DNA from: an uncultured Clostridia bacterium
GTDB taxonomy: Bacteria; Bacillota; Clostridia; Oscillospirales; CAG-272
DNA: 6,251 bases
Reading direction: 5' to 3'
Assembly: GCA_946040935.1 (NCBI GenBank)
Contig: CAMGCN010000069.1
Span: 1 to 6,251 of the forward strand
Each line of letters opens with the position of its first letter. Position 1 is the first letter of the stretch. Shown here piece after piece: positions 1 to 5,456 of this stretch. The notes below the pieces were generated by a model, which ran no database searches, was not told the DNA's origin, and worked only from the letters and a program-made list of their open reading frames with translations. The translations under genes were made by a program, and so were the position numbers.

Positions 1-9
1 CATAAATTT

Positions 10-46
10 ACAGCCACCGTGTTGACTAAACAACGGTGGCTGTTTT
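10..46 (+). terminator. Rho-independent terminator, plus-strand orientation
   Basis: An 11-bp perfect stem (ACAGCCACCGT at 10-20, ACGGTGGCTGT at 33-43) encloses a 12-nt loop and is followed by a short T-run (43-46). The T-run lies on the plus strand, so the hairpin best ends a plus-strand gene located left of the window and convergent with the operon here. On the minus strand the stem is followed by AAATTTATG, a poor tail, so there it would at most be a back-up to the hairpin at 64-91. Confidence 0.7.
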
Positions 47-256
47 GACGCTTACAAAACAGCAAAAAGCCCAGCATATGCTGGACTTTTTCGACAAGCT
101 GTTATATTTATAATAAGAATTTTTAGTGACTGTATTAGAAACAATTTTTATATTTGTTTGTTTAATAGCTTTTCTAAACACCCTACCCGTCATATCTTTG
201 GGAGCTTTAATATAATCTACGGCTTTTGTGTATTTATTAATAATCTTGTCGTGCAT
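26..256 (-). CDS. Small terminal ORF, probable remnant with anti-sigma-like N terminus
   Basis: This 76-codon frame follows the ABC ATPase gene by 15 nt. I chose the ATG at 254-256 over the in-frame TTG at 269-271 because an AAGGA site (263-267) sits 6 nt before it. The translation starts MHDKIINKYTKAVDYIKAP and continues KDMTGRVFRKAIKQTN. The pattern 'A-x-D-x-IKAP-x-D-(L/M)-x-x-R' resembles the short cytoplasmic helix at the start of many clostridial anti-sigma factors; this is a judgement by eye. No transmembrane segment follows. After about residue 45 the composition becomes unremarkable, and the last 20 or so codons run through the operon terminator (64-91) and into the next hairpin, which real genes seldom do. 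I read it as the translated start of a gene truncated by deletion or frameshift, not a functional full-length protein. A genuine small protein remains possible. Confidence 0.4.
   Translation of the reverse strand: MHDKIINKYTKAVDYIKAPKDMTGRVFRKAIKQTNIKIVSNTVTKNSYYKYNSLSKKSSICWAFCCFVSVKTATVV
64..91 (-). terminator. Operon terminator (minus strand, possibly bidirectional)
   Basis: This is an almost perfect palindrome: arms AAAAAG + CCCAGC and GCTGGA + CTTTTT around a central ATAT. The single imperfect position is a C-A mismatch when read on the plus strand but a G-U wobble in minus-strand RNA, so the hairpin folds better for the minus-strand operon. Five T residues follow in either direction, and on the minus strand more T-rich sequence comes next. 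It ends the sigma/ABC transporter operon and lies inside the last third of the small reading frame at 26-256. Confidence 0.8.
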
Positions 257-271
257 AGTTTTTCCTTTCAA

Positions 272-916
272 TTAAGCTTTCTGCTCCTTTATTATTCCCT
301 TGTCCATTTCGTATACTTTGTCGCAGAGCACCGAAATATCCTCTCTGTTATGGCTGGCGAGAAGGATTGTTGTTCCTTGCTTTTTCATTTCGAGCAGGAC
401 GTTTCTAATGTGCTTTACTCCGTCGTTGTCGAGCCCGTTCATCGGCTCGTCGAGGATAAGGATTTTCGGGTTTTCCATTATCGCCTGCGCTATTCCGAGC
501 CGCTGTCGCATACCGAGCGAATATTTGCCGACGTGCTTTCGGCTTTTCGGGTCAAGGTTTACAAGCTCCATCGCTTTCTCAATATCCTCTCGGCTGATTC
601 TTCCTCGTACCGAGGCAAGGAGCTTAAGGTTTTTATAACCCGAATAGTTCGTAACAAATCCGGGCGTTTCAATTATTACGCCGATGTCCTCGGGAATTTC
701 CACATCCTTCCCTACTACCTTTCCCGACACGGTAACCGTTCCCTCGGTCGGCTTTAAGAATCCGCATATGCACTTCATAAGCAGGGTTTTCCCGCTGCCG
801 TTTCTTCCTACAATGCCGTGAATTTGCCCCTTTGAAAAGCTGACATTTATGTTATTAAGAACTGTTGCTTTCCCAAAGGATTTTGATAAATAATCAACCT
901 GAATGATATTTTCCAT
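272..916 (-). CDS. ABC transporter ATP-binding protein, BcrA/LanF-like with E-loop
   Basis: This is a cytoplasmic nucleotide-binding subunit expected to power the two permeases encoded just upstream. All ATPase motifs are visible in its 214 residues: Walker A GRNGSGKT (37-44), ABC signature YSLGMRQRL (132-140), Walker B KILILDEP (151-158, catalytic E157), D-loop GLDN (161-164) and switch histidine H189 in ASHN. Where most ABC ATPases have the Q-loop glutamine, the sequence is IGVIIETPGF, with E83. That glutamate variant (E-loop) is known from lantibiotic-immunity LanF and bacitracin-resistance BcrA-type proteins, which are also of this short length. The start is supported by GGAGG lying in the end of the upstream permease gene, 10 nt before the ATG, with only 2 nt between the genes. 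The likely role is export or removal of a membrane-active peptide or other hydrophobic compound from the membrane; the substrate is unknown. Confidence 0.93.
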   Translation of the reverse strand: MENIIQVDYLSKSFGKATVLNNINVSFSKGQIHGIVGRNGSGKTLLMKCICGFLKPTEGTVTVSGKVVGKDVEIPEDIGVIIETPGFVTNYSGYKNLKLLASVRGRISREDIEKAMELVNLDPKSRKHVGKYSLGMRQRLGIAQAIMENPKILILDEPMNGLDNDGVKHIRNVLLEMKKQGTTILLASHNREDISVLCDKVYEMDKGIIKEQKA

Positions 917-918
917 AA

Positions 919-1761
919 TTATGCTTCCTCCGATATACTCATAACATCTCTCCTGCTCGAAGCACCAAACAGCGCAATCATAAGCAAAATATTAAGCGAA
1001 AACAAAACCGTTATCGTGTAGTTCGCCGACGGTAAGGCAACGTCACGCGAGTACGCCGTTTTATCGATATTTATCCACGACACAGGCGAAACCCACAGCA
1101 GTTCTGCTCTGTCCGTAATATCAGCCATCCAGTCGAGGATAACAAAAATCGCGGCTATAGCAATTCCGATACTTTTATTCCTCAAAGCCGTGTTACACAG
1201 CATTATAATCATCCCGATGAAAATCACAATCAAGCCAAACGCAACAGCAGTATAAACCTCCGCCTCCATAGGAGAATAGTGACTGATGACGAAATATGAG
1301 GACGGATTGACCGTCGATGCGGTAGAAAGCGAGGTCCAGACCTTGCCCCAATCGTTTTTAAAAACTATCATACCGAAATTTCTGATTATCGGCACCGCAA
1401 TTAAAAACGCAGTTAAAACTACCGAGCAAATTATCAGATACATCACCTGCGAAACATACCACGCTCTTTTCCCCGAGCGCGTCATCATAAGCAGTTGGAG
1501 CTTGTTAGTAAAGGGCGCGTCGGAGAATAGCAGTATCACTAATGTGAACACAAAAAGATGCATAAACGGGTGGGTGAATAAAAATGGGAACAGGAAAGGC
1601 GTAACGCGGTAACCTTCGTTTTTAGCAAATTCAAACACAGGCGCGTAGTTATCGAGTGAGAAAATTATCAGTAAAATAGCGACGATATACAGCTTGCAGT
1701 TTACAATCCAGCCCGCAAAATCGCTCTTTAGAACCGCCAAAGAAATTTTAACCTTTCGCAC
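919..1761 (-). CDS. ABC-2 type permease, six-helix membrane subunit (first partner of ATPase)
   Basis: This 280-residue integral membrane protein has about six hydrophobic segments, near residues 22-36, 56-80, 106-125, 172-189, 197-210 and 247-266. It has a long extracytoplasmic loop between the third and fourth and a shorter one before the last. This is the usual layout of ABC-2/LanE-LanG-type permeases. The start is a GTG at 1759-1761, chosen because GGAGGT lies about 7 nt ahead of it (around 1768-1773) and the downstream frame is intact. The gene overlaps the end of the upstream permease gene by 14 nt. The cytoplasmic segment after helix 2 carries RSGK at residues 95-98, a motif found at the same residue positions in the partner permease. 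Sequence similarity to the partner is otherwise weak by eye, so the two probably form a heterodimeric channel. No family more specific than ABC-2 can be assigned without a search. Confidence 0.85.
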   Translation of the reverse strand: MRKVKISLAVLKSDFAGWIVNCKLYIVAILLIIFSLDNYAPVFEFAKNEGYRVTPFLFPFLFTHPFMHLFVFTLVILLFSDAPFTNKLQLLMMTRSGKRAWYVSQVMYLIICSVVLTAFLIAVPIIRNFGMIVFKNDWGKVWTSLSTASTVNPSSYFVISHYSPMEAEVYTAVAFGLIVIFIGMIIMLCNTALRNKSIGIAIAAIFVILDWMADITDRAELLWVSPVSWINIDKTAYSRDVALPSANYTITVLFSLNILLMIALFGASSRRDVMSISEEA

Positions 1762-2545
1762 CGTAACACCTCCGTTTCATCACCATTACAAATATTGCCG
1801 AGCTTACCAAAGTTAACGCCGTAAAGAACACAAAAGCGTACAGAATAGATACCAGCGCCGAACTGCTTACTCGAATAAAGCCCTCGCTTATCGCTTGAAT
1901 ATGCATTTCCGTCGGCAATGGGAACAAATATGATATTTCGGGAATAATTCTTGACGCGAGGAACGAGGACATAACCGCAATGTAGATATTCGGCATTGCG
2001 ACCGTTATTATCATTCCAACCGCCGTGAACAGCCCCGTAGAAAGGCTGATAAAAAATATTCTCATTTCGAAGAACAGCACAGGGCTGAACCGCAGAACAT
2101 CTTCGAACACATCAGCTCCGCCCGTGTAGTAATCCGCATCGGCAATCGGCATAACGCATGCTCCGAGCCCAACAACGATATTGAACGCAACCTCGGTCAC
2201 GACAAACGCGAACAGTACGCCCACCAAGATTTTTGAGATAATATACGGGAGCTTCCCTGAGCGTGAGGAGTAGAGATAATAGCCCTTCTGTCGTATATCC
2301 ATACAGAGATTTGTGCTCGCGAAGAGCGATGCCGGAATATAAATCAGCTCAACAAAAAATCCGCCCACCGTCATTCCTTCAAAGATATAATACAACTTCA
2401 CGTATTCCCATTCGTATTCTCTGAAATACATTATCGCACCGAGCAGTAGCAAAATTATCATAAACAATACGGACGACAGAAAACACTTCAGCGAGAACAT
2501 CCTCTTTATTTCCGTTTTAAACATTCCGATATAGCTTTTCATCAT
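1748..2545 (-). CDS. ABC-2 type permease, six-helix membrane subunit (second partner)
   Basis: This 265-residue membrane protein has about six hydrophobic segments, near residues 22-40, 60-78, 104-128, 163-184, 186-203 and 230-255. It ends in a positively charged tail (MKRR), consistent with a cytoplasmic C terminus. After helix 2 it carries SSRSGK (residues 93-98), matching TRSGK in the neighbouring permease. The preferred start is the first of two consecutive ATG codons (2545-2543), which overlaps the stop of the lipoprotein gene as ATGA. The nearest purine-rich site (AAAGGA) is 11-12 nt upstream, which is distant, so translation is probably coupled to the upstream gene. It is expected to pair with the 919-1761 product and the 272-916 ATPase. 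The order permease, permease, ATPase with a lipoprotein ahead recalls lantibiotic-immunity modules. Confidence 0.85.
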   Translation of the reverse strand: MMKSYIGMFKTEIKRMFSLKCFLSSVLFMIILLLLGAIMYFREYEWEYVKLYYIFEGMTVGGFFVELIYIPASLFASTNLCMDIRQKGYYLYSSRSGKLPYIISKILVGVLFAFVVTEVAFNIVVGLGACVMPIADADYYTGGADVFEDVLRFSPVLFFEMRIFFISLSTGLFTAVGMIITVAMPNIYIAVMSSFLASRIIPEISYLFPLPTEMHIQAISEGFIRVSSSALVSILYAFVFFTALTLVSSAIFVMVMKRRCYGAKG

Positions 2546-3633
2546 TCAATCCATTTTCCTTTTTCCGCATCGAGCAATATGTTTTCAGTGACATAAGTAA
2601 TATCGGACGAATTCTCCTTATCGTTCGCGATGGGGTATTTCACCTCAAAAACATAGGCGGGGATAAATTCGAGCTTCTCGCCGCCATTTACCGAGATATA
2701 GGTGATGTCCACGCTGTTGCACACAACCTTGTCGGGAAGAATATTGTTCCTGAATTTTTCAGCGAGCAGATCTTTTGCCTCGTCCTCAGTAATTATCTTG
2801 TCAATATCCCTTCTGTTTTTCTCGGTTTCGAAAACGTCGCCTATATATAAATTGATTACCTTATCTCTGCGGACAAGCGCGTAAATCCACGAGCCGTCCG
2901 ACACATTCCGTCCGTAATCGTATTCGTTGTTATAAAGGATATATTCTCCGACTGTCGGCTTCATTGTGACGATATAGACCTCATCCTCCTTGGTAAAATC
3001 TCTTTTCATCGCACCGCGCTCGTCGTCCTTGATATATTCCTCGTACTCCTCGTCGGACATATAGTCCCGCGCGAGTATTTTGAGGACGTTCTTGTCAAGA
3101 GGATAAGCCTTGATATCGGTCGCGCTTATGTTGTATTTATCAATAATTTTCTGTACTCTTTCGAGTGCCTCCTGCTCGGAAATTCCGTACACGCCACTTA
3201 CATTCTTAGTCACAGTGTCAAAATCCTTGCGCAGTTTTCCCTGTTTATCCCAGAGCAGAGCGTCGTAATTATAACTGAACTCCTTAGCCGAATAACAGAT
3301 ATAACCCGCGTTGGTAAAGATGTGGCCGCCCTTATCTCCTGTCCACGATTTTGTATAATTCTCGTCCGTTGTGTCGCTATCGAGCGTGTACTTTTCTCCT
3401 TTCCACGAAAAATCCTTTGTGTCTATTACATTGTCAAAACGCTGTAGCTTTCCATAGAGCTTCTTGTAGTGATTCGGGTTATTTTCGGATTTTGAACTTG
3501 CTTTTTTGCTGTTAAACGATACATTGTTATCATTTTTTGAATTGCCGTTGATTTCCTCACTTGTACTGCAGCTTGCCGCGAGGAACGCCAGAACCGCAAT
3601 CATAATAATAGAAATAATACTTTTCAGTTTCAT
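2542..3633 (-). CDS. Predicted lipoprotein with two PepSY-like half repeats
   Basis: The 363-residue product begins with a type II signal peptide: MKLK, a hydrophobic run (5-18), then the lipobox LAASC with C22 as the predicted lipidated residue. Alanine at -3 is tolerated but not ideal. A Ser/Asn/Lys-rich linker (about 23-55) would lift the folded part off the membrane. Two segments share the form ISEQEALERVQKIIDKYNI (151-169) and ITEDEAKDLLAEKFRNNI (281-298). Each is followed by beta-rich sequence, the second ending in LEFIPAYVFEVKYP and LLDAEKGKW. This resembles PepSY-like or YcdB/YycI-type folds, which are secreted regulatory or inhibitory domains; the match is by eye only. An acidic patch lies at 194-206. 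The start has AGGGAG about 7 nt upstream, and 15 nt separate it from the anti-sigma gene. It may capture the transported compound, as LanI lipoproteins do, or feed the signal to the anti-sigma protein. The function is unknown. Confidence 0.8.
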   Translation of the reverse strand: MKLKSIISIIMIAVLAFLAASCSTSEEINGNSKNDNNVSFNSKKASSKSENNPNHYKKLYGKLQRFDNVIDTKDFSWKGEKYTLDSDTTDENYTKSWTGDKGGHIFTNAGYICYSAKEFSYNYDALLWDKQGKLRKDFDTVTKNVSGVYGISEQEALERVQKIIDKYNISATDIKAYPLDKNVLKILARDYMSDEEYEEYIKDDERGAMKRDFTKEDEVYIVTMKPTVGEYILYNNEYDYGRNVSDGSWIYALVRRDKVINLYIGDVFETEKNRRDIDKIITEDEAKDLLAEKFRNNILPDKVVCNSVDITYISVNGGEKLEFIPAYVFEVKYPIANDKENSSDITYVTENILLDAEKGKWIE

Positions 3634-3648
3634 CGTTAATCTCCCTCT

Positions 3649-4560
3649 TTATACAAGCTTCGCGCCGACATACATAGTGTTGTTCTTAACATTCTCCAAA
3701 ACGAGTTTTATCTTCTGATTGTCGGTGCTGCCGTCCTTGTAGATAACCTGTACATTAATTTCGATTTCATTTACAAGAGCTAAGCATAGCTTGTTCAGCT
3801 CCTTTTCATAATCGTCCCCGCTGATTCCTTTTTTATTGGCTGTGTGCTTATAGAACCGCTCAAGCAGTTTTACGGTCTCCTTTGATAAGTCTTCATCCTT
3901 TGTAGAAAGTCCTCTCCAAAGGTATACGTCGGATTTTTTACATTCGGACTGCTTCTCATAGTCTACAGAGTACGCAACAATGTCATACAACGCGTTATCG
4001 GGAATCACAACAGAACCGTACTCCTCCGAATTCTTTTGGAATTTATCCATAATCTGATTTTCCACGGTATAAACGTCATAATAAGGCTTCATACTGCTTT
4101 TAGAATTACTGAATCTGAATACGCCGTTCTGAACACTGTATCTGATTGACTTAATATTCTCTCCATGACAGCGAAGCGGAAATGTCCAGTCTGCCGAAAC
4201 AATAAACGTATTTAGCTCATTGTCGACTGAAATATTGTCCTTATCCAATTTACACTCGCCGATATGAACACGGCTGTCATTTTTTAACAGGACTTCATCG
4301 TCTGTCGATTCAGCAGCGTAAGCGGTAAGGAAAAATGTATTTTTGTTATCGGTTGCAGAATTGTTTCTCGGGTAAAATAAAACCGCGGTAACGCCTATCA
4401 CAACGGCGAGACACGCCGCAACCGCACCAATCGCCTTGTATCTGAAGCTTCTTTTTTTCTTTTTCGTTTTTACCAAAGCAGGGTATTCTTGAGTCTCAGC
4501 TATTAAATCATCATCCGCATTTCCGATTGCTTCAAAAATAGTAAATGTCGTATTCTTCAT
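3649..4560 (-). CDS. Membrane-anchored anti-sigma factor / sensor
   Basis: The 303-residue single-pass protein is encoded directly after the ECF sigma gene, with the start overlapping the sigma stop as ATGA and a GAGGG site 8 nt upstream. The cytoplasmic part (1-42) contains IFEAIGNADDDLIAE (8-22), resembling the sigma-binding helix of clostridial anti-sigma factors, then a basic stretch KTKKKKRSFRYK (31-42). One membrane helix follows (about 43-62). The outer part starts with LTAYAAE (78-84), a segment often seen in this position in related proteins, and continues for about 220 residues with mixed beta-rich sequence and four cysteines (103, 131, 207, 259). There is no HxxxCxxC zinc motif, so it is not a ZAS-type anti-sigma factor. 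It should sequester the neighbouring sigma factor and release it when its outer domain senses a signal. The family is called from context and topology; the ligand is unknown. Confidence 0.8.
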   Translation of the reverse strand: MKNTTFTIFEAIGNADDDLIAETQEYPALVKTKKKKRSFRYKAIGAVAACLAVVIGVTAVLFYPRNNSATDNKNTFFLTAYAAESTDDEVLLKNDSRVHIGECKLDKDNISVDNELNTFIVSADWTFPLRCHGENIKSIRYSVQNGVFRFSNSKSSMKPYYDVYTVENQIMDKFQKNSEEYGSVVIPDNALYDIVAYSVDYEKQSECKKSDVYLWRGLSTKDEDLSKETVKLLERFYKHTANKKGISGDDYEKELNKLCLALVNEIEINVQVIYKDGSTDNQKIKLVLENVKNNTMYVGAKLV

Positions 4561-5117
4561 ATGTAATACCCTCTTTCTGTCAAATACTCTTTCAGTTTAA
4601 CTCTGCTTCGATAAAGAATGGATTCCACTTTTTTATATGTAACTCCATGCTTATCCGCTATATCCTTAACAGACATAGTGTTAAAGTAACGTTCAAGAAA
4701 CATAACGCGGTCGAGCTGTTTAATCGAGCGCAGAAAATCTGAAATAAAACCCGATAGTTCATCAAGCTCGACAGATTTCTCTACTGAACAACCCGAAGGA
4801 ACACAATCGTTAAGCTCCGACAATAGGACATCTATTTTACTTCCGCCTCTTTTCAGGGCTGTATTCCGCTTAAAAAGGTCTATCGACAAACTCCTGACGA
4901 TTTTTCCTACATAAGCAAATAGCGATCTCGGTCTTGCATCGGGAATAGATTTCCAAGTTTTGTAATAAGCGGAGTTCACGCATTCCTCGGCGTCCTCTTT
5001 ATTGTTAAGAATGTTGTATGATACTCGCATAAAATCACTACCGTACTTATCAGAAAGCCTTTCGATTGCCTTTTCGTTTCTTTCCCAGAACAAATTAACG
5101 ATAGTATTGTCATCCAT
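4557..5117 (-). CDS. ECF-type sigma-70 family RNA polymerase sigma factor
   Basis: The 186-residue protein has the two-domain plan of ECF (group 4) sigma factors. Region 2 spans about residues 7-85, with the core-binding segment NILNNKEDAEECVNSAYYKT (35-54) and a following DNA-binding helix FAYVGKIVRSLSIDLFKR (67-84). Region 4 spans about 125-180, with the helix-turn-helix MSVKDIADKHGVTYKKVESI (148-167) ending in YRSRVKLKEYL. The linker of about 40 residues is typical, and there is no region 1 or 3. The ATG at 5115-5117 has AAGGAG (5128-5133) 10 nt upstream. It is the first gene of the operon, and its partner anti-sigma gene overlaps it by 4 nt. It most likely directs core polymerase to its own promoter and so switches on the lipoprotein/ABC genes. 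Other targets in the genome cannot be seen here. Confidence 0.93.
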   Translation of the reverse strand: MDDNTIVNLFWERNEKAIERLSDKYGSDFMRVSYNILNNKEDAEECVNSAYYKTWKSIPDARPRSLFAYVGKIVRSLSIDLFKRNTALKRGGSKIDVLLSELNDCVPSGCSVEKSVELDELSGFISDFLRSIKQLDRVMFLERYFNTMSVKDIADKHGVTYKKVESILYRSRVKLKEYLTERGYYI

Positions 5118-5152
5118 TATCTATCATCTCCTTATTCTCAAAATGTCACTCT

Positions 5153-5187
5153 ATAATATAAGACGATTTTTTTGTATGAATCCCTCA
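5153..5187 (-). promoter_or_regulatory. Candidate ECF-type promoter for the operon
   Basis: On the minus strand a CGTCTT element (5160-5165) lies 16 nt downstream of TGAGGG (5182-5187). CGTC is the hallmark -10 core of Bacillus and Clostridium ECF sigma promoters, and 16 nt is the usual spacing to the -35. The -35 here matches the common TGAAAC only at TGA. Just downstream lies TATTAT (5153-5158), which could serve as a SigA -10, but no TTGACA-like box is at the right distance from it. The position would give a leader of about 35-40 nt ahead of the sigma gene, containing its AAGGAG site. An autoregulated promoter is the best reading. Confidence 0.45.
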
Positions 5188-5317
5188 AATTTTAACACAA
5201 ATATTTTAAAAAGGAAATGCAGCGACCGAAAAGCCGCCGCGAAAATTATCGATTGTACTCGTTATCCTTTTTTGAATGCCGTCCAATTTAACTCTGCCAG
5301 CCCAATTGCAGCGTAAA

Positions 5318-5348
5318 GAAAAGAGCTGAAAAAATTCCAACTCTTTTT
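5318..5348 (+). other. Weak AT-rich stem-loop ahead of the long hairpin
   Basis: AAAAGAG (5319-5325) pairs with CTCTTTT (5341-5347) across a 15-nt loop, and the right arm runs into CTTTTTG. The stem has only two G-C pairs and would be unstable alone. It is listed because its right arm and tail (CTCTTTTTG) are repeated exactly at the end of the next hairpin. Confidence 0.3.
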
Positions 5349-5356
5349 GCGTATAT

Positions 5357-5408
5357 GAGCAGTGGTCTGAGTACAAGGAAAGTTTGGTCAATAACCACTG
5401 CTCTTTTT
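5357..5408 (+). terminator. Long-loop terminator-like hairpin, plus strand
   Basis: A perfect 10-bp stem (GAGCAGTGGT at 5357-5366, ACCACTGCTC at 5394-5403) is followed directly by five T residues (5404-5408) on the plus strand. The 27-nt loop is longer than in most intrinsic terminators. On the minus strand the stem is followed by ATATACGC, so it should not stop transcription toward the sigma gene. It lies upstream of the transposase fragment on the same strand, where it could block read-through transcription into it, or it could be the end of a lost gene or small RNA. Confidence 0.45.
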
Positions 5409-5414
5409 GAGAAA

Positions 5415-5441
5415 GAAATGTCATTTCGAGCCTGTCGAGGA
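5415..5441. repeat. Palindromic intergenic-repeat-like sequence
   Basis: GAAATG-T-CATTTC (5415-5427) is a perfect inverted repeat. It overlaps a second imperfect palindrome built on two TCGAG copies (5426-5430 and 5435-5439) separated by CCTG. The core TGTCATTTCGAGC, then TCGAGGAATCC, resembles a repeat seen scattered between genes in many bacterial genomes ('TGTCATTCCGAGC ... GAGGAATC'). Only one copy is in this window, so calling it a repeat rests on recall. Confidence 0.4.
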
Positions 5442-5456
5442 ATCCACTTCCTCCTG

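Larger units (their letters stand above)
5118..5456. other. Intergenic region between sigma operon and IS66 fragment
   Basis: These 339 nt hold no convincing gene. From left to right they contain the sigma-gene leader and candidate promoter (up to 5187), an AT-rich stretch (about 5188-5216), a mixed stretch without recognisable signals (5217-5310), two hairpins (5318-5348 and 5357-5408) and a palindromic repeat-like sequence (5415-5441). A 72-codon minus-strand frame (5206-5424) covers most of it but is crossed by both hairpins and the repeat, and I do not regard it as a gene. No tnpA or tnpB gene of an IS66 element is present. Confidence 0.6.

Noticed and set aside
158..757. Long plus-strand open frame of 199 codons opposite the ABC ATPase gene
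   Set aside because: It lies fully antisense to a gene with all ABC motifs and crosses the gap after it; the translation is rich in Phe, Tyr, Ser and Arg without domain features, as expected for an antisense shadow.
1286..1612. Plus-strand frame of 108 codons inside the permease gene
   Set aside because: It is antisense to a membrane protein gene with a strong ribosome binding site and consistent helices; no independent start signal was seen.
5113..5127. Tiny minus-strand frame of five codons starting right after the AAGGAG of the sigma gene and overlapping its start
   Set aside because: The ATG directly abuts the ribosome binding site and is too close to it to be used well; it is likely chance.
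5192..5220. Possible SigA promoter in the AT-rich stretch (TTGTGT, TTAAAAT)
   Set aside because: No pair of boxes with an acceptable match to both -35 and -10 at 16-18 nt spacing could be found, and the CGTC-containing site fits the sigma family better.
5206..5424. Minus-strand frame of 72 codons between the sigma gene and IS66 fragment
   Set aside because: It is crossed by two hairpins and the palindromic repeat, and its start codon lies inside the palindrome. It has no ribosome binding site of note and no recognisable domain.
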